A stretch of 64,000 bases of DNA from CADEEN01 sp963783785 (lineage in GTDB: Bacteria; Pseudomonadota; Gammaproteobacteria; Burkholderiales; Burkholderiaceae_C), in assembly GCA_963783785.1 (NCBI GenBank), contig CAWAOQ010000006.1, forward strand, positions 372,001 through 436,000. Reading direction: 5' to 3'. Below the pieces are notes generated by a model. The model did not search any database. It had not been told where the DNA came from and saw nothing but the letters and a program-made list of their open reading frames with translations. The first letter of the stretch is position 1, and each line of letters begins with the position of its first letter. The position numbers were made by a program, and so were the translations under genes. Of this stretch, positions 9,566 through 18,597 are shown one piece after another.

Positions 9566-10664
9566 TCAGTGCACGGGAGGGGCGCCGGCCTCGGCCGCCC
9601 ACGCCCTCTGCTGCAACGGCACGTTGTCGGCCCAGCAGTCGGTGCCCAGGCGTTGCGGCAGTGCCGCCAAGGCCACGGCAATGCGCGCGCGCGCGGCCAG
9701 CACCGGCACCACCTTCAACGCTGCCAGCGCCTGCAGCGCCTGCAGGCGCGGGATGCGCGCCAGGTCGTCGACGGCGACGACCAGCCAGTCACCCCGCCGC
9801 ATCAGCGGCACGACCCGGTGTTCGAGCAGTACACGTTGCGACAGTTGGCGCGCGGCCTGGGGGTCGATCGGAAAGCGCGACAGGTCGACCAGCGGGTAGC
9901 CCATCTTGAGCGCCAGCGCGGTCTGCAGGTCGTCACGATCGATCAGGCCTTCGTTGACCAGCATCTCACCCAGCGGCACGTCGCGGTCGACACCCTGCCG
10001 GCTGGCCACGCGGTCGAGCATGCCGCGGGTCACCAGGCCGAGATCGATCAGCGCTTCGCCGAGCGGCCTGATGCGCGTGCGTTGTTGCGCCTCGAGGGCC
10101 GCCAGCAACTGGGCCGGCGTCGCAATCCAGCGCTCGGCCGCCTGCTCCTCGGCCGATTTGTCGAAGCCGATCTCCGCCACGGCAGCACGCGGCACAAACA
10201 CCCTCAGCAACGTCTCGCCATCTTCTTGCGGCGCGAACAGGAACCAGCCCGATGGCTGATTCACATGGCCCAGCGTCCGGCCACTGAGTTGGCCGCCGGC
10301 CTTCAGCTCGATGCGGTAGCCGCGCTCCTGCGCGGCCGTCGGCACACGCTCGATCGGCGCGTTCTTGGCGCGTTGTATCAACGGCCGCGGCGTGGTCAAC
10401 GTCAGGCGGGAAAACCTGGCGAAGGACAGTGCCAAGGGCTCGCCGCACGGCGCCACTGCGAAAGCGCAGCGCCTGCGCGTCGATGTCGAAGTGGGTCAGG
10501 TGGCCTTCGACCGTCGCGCCCGATGGGGTCTCGATCCGGCACGGCTCGACCGCATCGCCCAATGGCGCCAGCACGTCGCGACGGGCAAACGGCGGTTGCG
10601 GCCAGGCCCATGCGGGCTCGGCGTCGAGCTGCAACGTCGGGAAGGGCGTGTCGAGGTCGGCCAC
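9566..10664 (-). CDS. GspE N-terminal (MshEN)-domain protein, frame broken
   Basis: The protein begins at 10664 (MADLDTPFPTLQLDAEPAWA) with a PilZ-like N-terminal part (PSGATVEGHLTHFDIDAQAL). After a one-base shift near 10450 it continues in another frame. The second half contains two MshEN/GspE-N type blocks: PLGEALIDLGLVTRGMLDR and PLGEMLVNEGLIDRDDLQ. This domain binds cyclic-di-GMP or supports type II secretion/type IV pilus ATPases. No Walker A motif follows, so this is not a complete secretion ATPase. Next to the c-di-GMP response regulator, a c-di-GMP effector role is a reasonable inference. Confidence 0.65.
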
Positions 10665-10839
10665 GGCAGTTGCTCCTGGGAACGATGCCGACTACCGAGC
10701 CGGCATGTCGATGTGACAGAGCGTATCTCCCGCGCGCCGCGCCGTCCGTGAACTAAGTCCGCGCCGAGCCGGCGGGAAGTCCACTCCGGTGCGCGCGGGG
10801 CTCAATAGATCACGGCCCCGGCGACTGCGCGGCAGAGCG

Positions 10840-12150
10840 TCAGCGCGGCGTCGACATCACCGCCTGGGGCAGCGCGGTGACGATGGCCGGAAACAGCGTG
10901 ATCAGCGCCACGCCCGCCACCATGCAGAAGAAGAACGGCAGCGTCACGCGCGCGATCCAGCCGATCTCGCGGCCGGTCATGCCCTGCAGCACGAACAGGT
11001 TGAAGCCCACCGGCGGCGTGATCTGCGCCATCTCGACCACCAGCACGATGAAGATGCCGAACCACAACGGGTCGATGCCGGCCTTGACGACGGTGGGCAT
11101 GATCACGCCCATCGTCAGCACGACCATCGAGATGCCGTCGAGGAAGCAGCCGAGCACGATGTAGAACAGCATCAGCGCGAACAGCAACTGCCACTGCGTC
11201 AGGCCGAGCGTGGCGATCCATTCGGCGAGGTGCCGCGGCAGGCCGATGTAGCCCATGCTGAGCGTCAGGAACGCCGCGCCGGCCAGGATCAGCGCGATCA
11301 TGCAGTACAGGCGTGTGCCGCCGAGCAGCGCGGCCTTGAAGGTCGACCAGTCGAGCGAGCCCTGCACTGCCGAGATCGCCAGCGCGCCGACCACGCCGAG
11401 CGCCGCCGCCTCGGTGGCCGTCGCGATGCCGGCGTAGATCGAACCGAGCACCGCCGCGATCAGCAGCATGACCGGGATCAGGTGCCGCGACTCATGCAGC
11501 TTCTGCACGAAACCCATCGACGTATCGGCCGCCGGCACCTGACCCGGATGGCGCAGTGCCCAGAGCGCGAGGTAGCCCGAGAACAACCCCGCCAGCATGA
11601 TGCCGGGCAGGATGCCGGCCATGAACAGTTGCGCGATCGAGACCTCGGCCGCGACGCCGTAGACGATCATGATGATCGACGGCGGAATCAGCAGTCCCAG
11701 CGTGCCGGCGCCGGCCAGCGAGCCGATCGCAATGCCGTCGGGGTAGCCGCGACGCGACAGTTCGGGCAGGCTCATCTTGCCGATCGTCGCGCAGGTGGCC
11801 GCACTCGACCCCGACACCGCGGCGAAGATCGCGCAGCCGGCCACGTTGGTGTGCAGCAGGCGCCCCGGCAGCGACTGCAGCCACGGCGCCAGACCGCGGA
11901 ACATGTCGCTCGACAGGCGCGTGCGGAACAGGATCTCGCCCATCCAGATGAACAGCGGCAGCGCCGTCAGCGTCCAGCTCGACGACGAACCCCAGATCGT
12001 CACCGCCATCGCGTCGCCGGCAGGCCGCGACGAGAACAGCTCCATGCCGATCCAGGCCACGCCGGCCAGCGCGAGGCCGATCCAGACACCGCTGCCGAGG
12101 ATCGCGAACAGCGCGACGATCAGCAAGGTCGTGATGGCGACATCATTCAT
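10840..12150 (-). CDS. dctM: TRAP transporter large permease
   Basis: A 436-residue DctM/YiaN-family permease with about 12-13 hydrophobic segments. Family blocks are visible: SGSSAATCATIGKM, GLLIPPSIIMIVYG, GCFLDGISMVVLTMGVIMP and MAQITPPVGFNLFVLQG. It uses an ion gradient to import organic acids with DctQ and the DctP binding protein. The start at 12150 is 7 bases past the dctQ stop. The dctPQM operon is divergent from 5-oxoprolinase, so the substrate may be 5-oxoproline or a related cyclic amide (inference). Confidence 0.93.
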   Translation of the reverse strand: MNDVAITTLLIVALFAILGSGVWIGLALAGVAWIGMELFSSRPAGDAMAVTIWGSSSSWTLTALPLFIWMGEILFRTRLSSDMFRGLAPWLQSLPGRLLHTNVAGCAIFAAVSGSSAATCATIGKMSLPELSRRGYPDGIAIGSLAGAGTLGLLIPPSIIMIVYGVAAEVSIAQLFMAGILPGIMLAGLFSGYLALWALRHPGQVPAADTSMGFVQKLHESRHLIPVMLLIAAVLGSIYAGIATATEAAALGVVGALAISAVQGSLDWSTFKAALLGGTRLYCMIALILAGAAFLTLSMGYIGLPRHLAEWIATLGLTQWQLLFALMLFYIVLGCFLDGISMVVLTMGVIMPTVVKAGIDPLWFGIFIVLVVEMAQITPPVGFNLFVLQGMTGREIGWIARVTLPFFFCMVAGVALITLFPAIVTALPQAVMSTPR

Positions 12151-12157
12151 GCAGGCG

Positions 12158-12667
12158 TCATTCGTTGTGCGCCGCTTCGCCGCTGGCCGCGCTGGACGCG
12201 CTTGCCCGCAGTTCGAGCACCAACTCGTCGACGAACGCGACCGCCAGCACCGTGGTGCCGATCGCCATCGACAGCTGCGGCAGCCACAGCGGCGTGGCAT
12301 CGTTGCCGGTCGAGATGTCGTTGAACAGGTGCGACTGCCAGGCCAGTCGCGCGCTGTAGAACGCCACCAGCGATGCCAGCGCCGAGGCGGCAGCCAGGGC
12401 CCAGAGTTCCAGCGCACGGCGCGCCCGCGGCGCGAGCGACTGCAGCAGCAGCGTGACGCGGATGTGCTCGCCGCGCTTCAGCGTGTGTGCCATCGCCAGG
12501 AAACCCGCCGCCGCCATCATGTAGCCGGCGTAGGCATCGGTGCCACGGGCATGAAAGCCGAACTGGCGCCCCAGCACCGACGTCAGCACCGCGGCCAGCA
12601 GCAACACCATGAACAGCGCCGCCAGCGCCGCCGCGCCGTCGTAAAGGGCATCGAGGGCGCGGCGCAT
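12158..12667 (-). CDS. dctQ: TRAP transporter small permease
   Basis: A 169-residue DctQ-family protein with four hydrophobic segments, the typical topology. The segment GTDAYAGYMMAAAGFLAMAHTLKRGEHIRVTLL includes the characteristic Gly-His-Ile/Val region after helix 2. It lies between dctP and dctM, 7 and 13 bases from each. Confidence 0.9.
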   Translation of the reverse strand: MRRALDALYDGAAALAALFMVLLLAAVLTSVLGRQFGFHARGTDAYAGYMMAAAGFLAMAHTLKRGEHIRVTLLLQSLAPRARRALELWALAAASALASLVAFYSARLAWQSHLFNDISTGNDATPLWLPQLSMAIGTTVLAVAFVDELVLELRASASSAASGEAAHNE

Positions 12668-12680
12668 GGCGGCCGGTGGC

Positions 12681-13653
12681 TTACTTGCGGAACGCGTCGA
12701 CCAGCGCCTTGCCGTCAGGGCCGGCCTTGTCGAGCCACTCGGAGAGCATCGTGTCGCCGACCTTCTTCATGTCGGCCTTCAACTGCGCCGACGGAGCAAC
12801 GATGTTCATGCCGTTGGCCTTCAGCTTGTCGATCGACTCGGTGTTGACGCTTCTTGCTCGCCGCCCAGCCGCGGGCCTCGGCATCGGCGGCGGCCTTCTG
12901 CACGCGCCGCCTTGGTCGGCGCATCGAGCGCATCGAAGGCGCCTTGTTGACGATCAGCGCGTTCTTCGGCAGCCAGGCCTGGGTGTCGTACCAGTACTTC
13001 AGGTGCTCGTAGGTCTTGGTGTCGAAGCCGGTCGAGCCGCTGCTCATGTAGCTCTCGACGACGCCGGTGGCCATCGCCTGCGACAACTCGGCTGCCTGCA
13101 CCGTCACCGGCTGCGCGCCGACCAGCTCGGCGATGCGCGCGGTGGCCGGGCTGTAGGCGCGCCACTTCGAGCCCTTCAGATCGGCCGCCGAAGCGATCGG
13201 CTTCTTCGAGTAGATGCCCTGCGGCGGCCAGGCCACCGCATAGAGCAACAGCATGCCCTGCTCGCCGAGCTTCTTCTCGAGCAGCGGGCGCTGGGCCTGG
13301 TACAGCTTCATCGCCTCGTCGTAGCTGTCGGCCAGGAACGGCAGGCCGTCGGCACCGAAGAGCTGCCACTCGTTCTGGTAGTTGACCAGCAGGATCTCGC
13401 CGGCCTGCGCCTGGCCGCCCTGCACCGCACGCTTGATCTCCGGCGCCTTGAACAGCGAGGCATTGGCATGCACGGTGATCTTCAGCTTGCCTGCAGTGGC
13501 CTTGTCGACATCGGCGGCGAACGCGGTCAGGTTTTCGGTGTGGAAGTTGGTGGCCGGGTAGGCGGCCGCCAGGTCCCACTTGGTCTGGGCGGACGCGGTA
13601 CCGGCGGCGGCAATCGCCGTGCAGGCCCACAACAGGGTCTTGATCAATCGCAT
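12681..13653 (-). CDS. dctP: TRAP transporter substrate-binding protein (frame broken)
   Basis: A periplasmic binding protein with signal peptide MRLIKTLLWACTAIAAAGTASAQ's family pattern: positively charged start, hydrophobic core and AxA site near residue 23. DctP blocks follow: ATNFHTENL, LKGSKWRAYSP, ELSQAMATGVVESYMSSG. The last part is split by three small indels within about 100 bases (near 12942, 12905 and 12853); joining the frames restores a normal C-terminus ending DGKALVDAFRK. The protein binds the substrate for dctQM. Its start faces 5-oxoprolinase across 103 bases. Confidence 0.85.
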
Positions 13654-13756
13654 GGAATCTCCTCGGTCTGGGCAACAACGGTGGCGGCTAGCATAGGCTG
13701 CATCGGTCGCGGTCTCGACCGGGGCTTCCCCGAACCTGTGTGGCCAGGAAATTGTG

Positions 13757-16700
13757 ATGAACCCTCCCCGCTGGCAGTTCTGGATCGACCGTGGCGGCAC
13801 CTTCACCGACATCGTCGGCCGTGCGCCCGACGCGTCGCTGCACACGCTGAAGCTGCTGTCGGAGAACCCCGAGCAGTACGCCGACGCCGCCGTCGCGGGC
13901 ATCCGTCGCCTGTTGAAGCTGGCGCCCGGCGACGCCATCACGCCGGTGCAGGTCGAATGCGTGAAGATGGGCACCACGGTGGCCACCAATGCGCTGCTCG
14001 AGCGCAAGGGCGATCGCACGCTGCTGGTCGTCACGCGCGGCTTTCGCGACGCGCTGCGCATCGCCTACCAGGCGCGGCCCAGGCTGTTCGAACGCCAGAT
14101 CGTGCTGCCCGAATTGCTGTACGAACGGGTGGTCGAAGCCGACGAACGCATCGGCGCGCACGGCGAGATCGAACGCGTGCTCGACCAGACCGCGCTGCGC
14201 CGTGACCTGCAGGCCGCCTTCGACAGCGGCATCCGCGCCTGCGCCATCGTCTTCATGCACGGCTGGCGCTACACCGCGCACGAGGCGGTGGCTGCGCAAC
14301 TGGCGCGGGCGATGGGGTTCGTCCAGGTCAGCGTGTCGCACGAGGTCAGCCCACTGATCAAGCTGGTGGCGCGCGGCGACACCACCGTCGTCGATGCGTA
14401 TCTCAGCCCGATCCTGCGCCGCTATGTCGATCAGGTGGCCGAACAGATGCCGGGCGTGCCGCTGCTGTTCATGCAATCCAGCGGCGGCCTGACCGAAGCC
14501 CACCGCTTCCAGGGCAAGGACGCGATCCTGTCCGGCCCGGCCGGCGGCATCGTCGGCATGGTGCGCACCGCCGTCGCCGCCGGTCACGACCGGGTGATCG
14601 GCTTCGACATGGGCGGTACCTCGACCGACGTCAGCCATTTCGCCGGCGAATTCGAGCGCGCCTTCGAGACCCAGGTCGCCGGCGTGCGCATGCGCGCGCC
14701 GATGATGAGCATCCACACCGTGGCCGCCGGTGGCGGCTCGATCATCTCGTTCGACGGCGCGCGGCTGCGCGTCGGCCCCGAGAGCGCCGGTGCGAATCCG
14801 GGCCCGGCCTGCTACCGGCGTGGCGGCCCACTGACCACCACCGATGCCAACGTGATGCTCGGCAAGATCGTGCCGGCGACCTTTCCGCACGTGTTCGGCC
14901 CCGCCGGCGATCAGCCGCTCGACCGCGACGCGGCTGCGCGGCTGTTCGAGGCGATGGCCGCGCGCATGAGCAGCGCCGCCGGCCGCACGGTCACTGCCGA
15001 AGCCGTGGCCAGCGGCGCGCTGCAGATCGCGGTGGCCAACATGGCCAACGCGATCAAGCGCATCTCGGTCGCGCGCGGCTACGACGTCACGCGCTACACG
15101 CTGCAATGCTTCGGCGGCGCCGGTGGCCAGCACGCCTGCATGGTGGCCGACGCGCTGGGCATGACGCGCGTGTTCGTGCACCCGCTGGCCGGCGTGCTGT
15201 CGGCCTACGGCATGGGGTTGGCCGACCGCATCGCGATGCGCGAGGCGTCGGTCGAGTGCACCCTCGATGCGGCAGGGATGGACGCCGCCCACGGCCAGGC
15301 TGCCTTGCTGGCCGCGGCGGCTGCCGACGAGCTGACGAGCCAGGGCGTCGCACGCCAAGCCCTGCAGACACATCGCCGCATCCACGTGCGCTACCAGGGC
15401 ACCGACACCGCACTGGTGGTCGCGCTGGTCGACGACCCCGCGGCGATCCAGCGCGAGTTCGAGGCCGAGTACCGCCAGCGCTTCGCCTTCCTGATGCCGG
15501 ACCGGCCGCTGGTGATCGAGGCGGTCTCGGTCGAGGCCGTGGCCGCCGGCGAGCGCCTGCCCGAGGCTGCAGCCGCGGCTGCCGAGCGCCCGTTCGCCGC
15601 GAAGTCCGAAGCGTCGACACGCATGTACTGCCAGGCCGACGAGGCCCCTGCCGGCTGGCGCGATGCAGCCCTGCATGTGCGCGAGACGCTGGCGGCCGGC
15701 GCCACGATCGCCGGTCCGGCCGTGATCGCCGAGCGCAACGCGACGACGGTGGTCGAGCCGGGCTGGCAGGCGCGGCTGGGTACCGGCGGCGCGCTCGAAC
15801 TGACCCGTGTCCGCCCGCGGGCCGCGCAGCACGCCATCGGCACCGAGGCCGATCCGGTGATGCTCGAGGTCTTCAACAACCTGTTCATGAACATCGCCGA
15901 GCAGATGGGCCTGCGGCTGCAGAACACCGCGCACTCGGTGAACATCAAGGAGCGCCTGGATTTCTCGTGCGCGCTGTTCGACGCCGACGGCAGCCTGATC
16001 GCCAACGCGCCGCACATGCCGGTGCACCTGGGCTCGATGAGCGAGTCGATCAGGACCGTGATCGCGCGCAACGCCGGGACCATGCAGCCGGGGGACGTCT
16101 ACGTGCTCAACGATCCGTACCACGGCGGCACCCATCTGCCGGACGTGACCGTGGTCACCCCCGTGTACCTGGATGCCGGCGTGCCGTCGTTCTACGTCGC
16201 CTCCCGCGGCCACCACGCCGACATCGGCGGCAGCACACCGGGTTCGATGCCGCCGTTCTCGACCACCATCGACGAGGAAGGCGTGCTGTTCGACAACTTC
16301 CTGCTGGTGCGCGATGGCCGCCTGCGTGAAGCCGAGCTGCGCACGCAACTGGGCAGCGGACGTTTTCCGGCACGCAACCCCGACCAGACGATCGCCGACC
16401 TGCGCGCGCAGATCGCTGCCAACGAGAAGGGCGTGCAGGAACTGCACGCGATGGTGGCGCAGTTCGGCCGTGCCACCGTCGCGGCCTACATGGGCCATGT
16501 GCAGGACAACGCCGAAGAATCGGTGCGCCGCGTGATCGGCGCCTTGAAGAACGGCGAATTCGAATTGCCGCTGGACAACGGTGCGCGGATCGTCGTCAAG
16601 CTCACCGTCGACACCGCGCAACGTGAAGCCACGATCGATTTCAGCGGCACCAGCGCCCAACTGCCGAACAACTTCAACGCCCCCAAGGCGGTGACGATGG

Positions 16701-17380
16701 CCGCGGTGCTCTACGTCTTCCGGACCCTGGTCGACGACGACATCCCGCTCAACGCCGGCTGTCTGAAGCCGCTGCAGGTGATCGTGCCCGAAGGCTGCAT
16801 GCTCAACCCGCGCCCACCGGCCGCGGTGGTCGCCGGCAACGTCGAGACCTCGATGTGCGTGACCAATGCGCTGTATGGCGCGCTCGGCGTGATGGCCGCG
16901 AGCCAGTGCACGATGAACAACTTCACCTTCGGCAACGCCACGTACCAGTACTACGAGACGATCTCCGGCGGCTCCGGCGCCGGGCCGGGGTTCGACGGCA
17001 CCAGCGTCGTGCAGACGCACATGACCAACTCGCGCCTCACCGATCCCGAGGTGCTCGAGTTCCGCTTCCCGGTGCGCCTGGAGAGCTACGCCATCCGCAA
17101 GGGCTCGGGCGGCGCCGGCCAATGGCGCGGCGGCGACGGTGGCGTGCGGCGGGTGCGTTTTCTCGAGGCCATGACGGCGTCGATCCTGTCCAACGGTCGC
17201 CACGTGCCGGCCTTCGGCTGCGAAGGCGGCGCGCCCGGCGCGCTCGGCATCAACCGGGTCGAGCGCGCCGACGGCCGCATCGAAGCCCTCGACCACATCG
17301 GCTCGGCGGCGATGCTGCCCGGCGACGTGTTCGTGATCGAGACGCCGGGCGGCGGCGGCTGGGGCACCGCGGCACCCTGA
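13757..17380 (+). CDS. oplaH: 5-oxoprolinase (ATP-hydrolysing), fused HyuA-HyuB
   Basis: A 1207-residue single-chain hydantoinase/oxoprolinase. Residues 1-690 are HyuA-like: DRGGTFTDIV near residue 9 and the actin-like phosphate loop GFDMGGTSTDVS near residue 281. Residues 698-1207 are HyuB-like, beginning DPVMLEVFNNLFM. The enzyme opens 5-oxo-L-proline to glutamate using ATP; hydantoins are the alternative substrate class. I chose ATG 13757 because AGGAA lies 7 bases upstream; the GTG three bases earlier has worse spacing. It is divergent from dctPQM, which suggests uptake coupled to ring opening. The frame is intact throughout, unlike its neighbours. Confidence 0.9.
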   Translation: MNPPRWQFWIDRGGTFTDIVGRAPDASLHTLKLLSENPEQYADAAVAGIRRLLKLAPGDAITPVQVECVKMGTTVATNALLERKGDRTLLVVTRGFRDALRIAYQARPRLFERQIVLPELLYERVVEADERIGAHGEIERVLDQTALRRDLQAAFDSGIRACAIVFMHGWRYTAHEAVAAQLARAMGFVQVSVSHEVSPLIKLVARGDTTVVDAYLSPILRRYVDQVAEQMPGVPLLFMQSSGGLTEAHRFQGKDAILSGPAGGIVGMVRTAVAAGHDRVIGFDMGGTSTDVSHFAGEFERAFETQVAGVRMRAPMMSIHTVAAGGGSIISFDGARLRVGPESAGANPGPACYRRGGPLTTTDANVMLGKIVPATFPHVFGPAGDQPLDRDAAARLFEAMAARMSSAAGRTVTAEAVASGALQIAVANMANAIKRISVARGYDVTRYTLQCFGGAGGQHACMVADALGMTRVFVHPLAGVLSAYGMGLADRIAMREASVECTLDAAGMDAAHGQAALLAAAAADELTSQGVARQALQTHRRIHVRYQGTDTALVVALVDDPAAIQREFEAEYRQRFAFLMPDRPLVIEAVSVEAVAAGERLPEAAAAAAERPFAAKSEASTRMYCQADEAPAGWRDAALHVRETLAAGATIAGPAVIAERNATTVVEPGWQARLGTGGALELTRVRPRAAQHAIGTEADPVMLEVFNNLFMNIAEQMGLRLQNTAHSVNIKERLDFSCALFDADGSLIANAPHMPVHLGSMSESIRTVIARNAGTMQPGDVYVLNDPYHGGTHLPDVTVVTPVYLDAGVPSFYVASRGHHADIGGSTPGSMPPFSTTIDEEGVLFDNFLLVRDGRLREAELRTQLGSGRFPARNPDQTIADLRAQIAANEKGVQELHAMVAQFGRATVAAYMGHVQDNAEESVRRVIGALKNGEFELPLDNGARIVVKLTVDTAQREATIDFSGTSAQLPNNFNAPKAVTMAAVLYVFRTLVDDDIPLNAGCLKPLQVIVPEGCMLNPRPPAAVVAGNVETSMCVTNALYGALGVMAASQCTMNNFTFGNATYQYYETISGGSGAGPGFDGTSVVQTHMTNSRLTDPEVLEFRFPVRLESYAIRKGSGGAGQWRGGDGGVRRVRFLEAMTASILSNGRHVPAFGCEGGAPGALGINRVERADGRIEALDHIGSAAMLPGDVFVIETPGGGGWGTAAP

Positions 17381-17408
17381 GCCGCCCTGCGCCGGCGACG
17401 GGCGTCGT

Positions 17409-17615
17409 TCAGGCGGCGTCGTTGCCGTCTCGGTAGGCGCGCCAGCGCGGCAGGGCCGTGTGCATCAAGGCCACCTGGCGCTGGAAGTGCGGGCAGGCCT
17501 TGCACACGGCCAGGTGCGCGCGCACCGCCCAGCGCTCGAGCAGGCCGAGCCGGCGGTCTTCGCCGGCAAGCACCAGTTCGGTGACGCGGCGGCAGTTGTG
17601 GCGAAAGATCTTCAT
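17409..17615 (-). CDS. Zinc-finger anti-sigma factor (ZAS type)
   Basis: A 68-residue protein with the zf-HC2/ZAS signature HLAVCKAC (H-x3-C-x2-C) at residues about 34-41, preceded by a short helix. It has no transmembrane segment, so it is a soluble, possibly redox- or metal-sensing, anti-sigma factor. It overlaps the ECF sigma gene by four bases (ATGA), and by context it should restrain that sigma factor, which in turn likely drives the divergent bufferin operon. Confidence 0.8.
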   Translation of the reverse strand: MKIFRHNCRRVTELVLAGEDRRLGLLERWAVRAHLAVCKACPHFQRQVALMHTALPRWRAYRDGNDAA

Positions 17616-18175
17616 GACGCGGTGGCGCGCTGGCCGAACCAGCGTTCTTGCAGGCAGATCTGCAGGCGCAAGCGGGCGCGATGCAGCAAGACCCAGAGGT
17701 TGGTCGCGGTGATGCCCAGTTCCTTGCAGATCTCGCCGGAATCGAGCTCCAGCCACTCGCGCATCATGAAGACGCGGCCCTGCACGCCGGGCAGTTGATC
17801 GACGCACACCTCCAGCACCTCGAAGAACTCGCGCCGGCCGCACGCGGCCTCGGGATCGCCCCACTCGGCCGGCGCCTCGCGCCAGGCGCCGGTTTCGTCG
17901 AACAGCAACGCGTCGATGTCCTCGCCGTCTTCGGCGCTCGTCGCCGACACCTCCCGGCTGTGGCGGCGGATCTGATCGATCAGCTTGTGCTTCAGGATGC
18001 CGACCAGCCAGGTCTTCAACTGCGACTGGCCAGCGAACGCCTGCGGCTTGGCCAGCGCCGCCAGCAGCGTCTCCGACACCGCGTCCTCGGCCCACGCCGC
18101 ATTGCGCAACTGGGCCTGGGCGAAGCGCAGCAACTGGGGCCGCAGTGCCTGCACGCTGTGGGCGAAGTCGAGCAT
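17612..18175 (-). CDS. ECF-family RNA polymerase sigma factor
   Basis: A 187-residue ECF sigma factor: sigma-70 region 2 (QALRPQLLRFAQAQLRN, then AEDAVSETLLAAL and TWLVGILKHKLIDQIRR) and region 4 (GRVFMMREWLELDSGEIC, then KELGITATNLWVLLHRAR). The start at 18175 (MLDFAHS) was chosen because the family N-terminus begins there. It is translationally coupled to the anti-sigma factor and divergent from bufA1 across 115 bases. In related bufferin loci an ECF sigma factor controls the operon in response to metal stress. Confidence 0.88.
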   Translation of the reverse strand: MLDFAHSVQALRPQLLRFAQAQLRNAAWAEDAVSETLLAALAKPQAFAGQSQLKTWLVGILKHKLIDQIRRHSREVSATSAEDGEDIDALLFDETGAWREAPAEWGDPEAACGRREFFEVLEVCVDQLPGVQGRVFMMREWLELDSGEICKELGITATNLWVLLHRARLRLQICLQERWFGQRATAS

Positions 18176-18202
18176 CGGCTGGTATCGTTGGCGGGACGGC
18201 AG

Positions 18203-18230
18203 TGTAAGCAATCGGCTGCTGCCTCGACCT
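18203..18230 (+). promoter_or_regulatory. Candidate ECF promoter for bufA1
   Basis: TGTAAGC at 18203-18209, then 15 bases, then CGACCT at 18225-18230, located 60-90 bases before the bufA1 start. The layout resembles ECF -35/-10 pairs (TGTAAC-like, CG-rich -10). It rests on pattern only. Confidence 0.3.
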
Positions 18231-18290
18231 ATGCTCGCTGGCCCCGTCTGCCGGCGGCTTTCCGACCTCATCACTCAGGAGATCTCGAAC

Positions 18291-18581
18291 ATGAATCACC
18301 GTCTCGCCGTTTCCTCCGCCCTCGCTTCGGTGCTCGCACTCGGCCTGGGCGGCGCCGCATCTGCGCAGGACATGGACGGCAAAGGCAAGGACAAGTGCTA
18401 CGGCATCGCCAAGGCCGGTCAGAACGACTGCGCCAACCTGTCGGGTACGCATGCCTGTGCGGGCCTGAGCAAGGCCAACAACGACGCGGCCGACTGGAAG
18501 TACGTCGCCAAGGGCACCTGCAAGGAGATGAAGGGCCTGTCGGAGGCCGAGGCCAAGGCCAAGCTGGCGATGAAGAAGTAG
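18291..18581 (+). CDS. bufA1: BufA1 bufferin precursor (DUF2282)
   Basis: A 96-residue precursor: a cleavable Sec-type signal (hydrophobic core to ASAQD, cleavage near residue 25), then a DUF2282 core peptide with four Cys in KCYG, NDCAN, HACAG and GTCKE. In the bufferin family the central Cys are converted to thiooxazoles by BufB/BufC and the outer pair forms a disulfide, giving an exported copper-binding peptide. A strong Shine-Dalgarno (AGGAG) precedes the start. The C-terminal Lys/Ala/Glu helix (EAEAKAKLAMKK) is usual for the family. Maturation here is inferred from the family. Confidence 0.88.
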   Translation: MNHRLAVSSALASVLALGLGGAASAQDMDGKGKDKCYGIAKAGQNDCANLSGTHACAGLSKANNDAADWKYVAKGTCKEMKGLSEAEAKAKLAMKK

Positions 18582-18597
18582 GCGATTGGCCCGAGCG

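Noticed and set aside
10789..12324. A 511-codon plus-strand frame opposite dctM
   Set aside because: It is antisense to a clear TRAP permease; the translation is His/Arg/Gln-rich.
13688..17296. A 1202-codon open frame on the minus strand across the oxoprolinase gene
   Set aside because: It mirrors the codon phase of oplaH in very GC-rich DNA. Its translation is low-complexity (His/Arg/Gly/Ala) with no family motif, whereas the plus-strand frame has all expected motifs.
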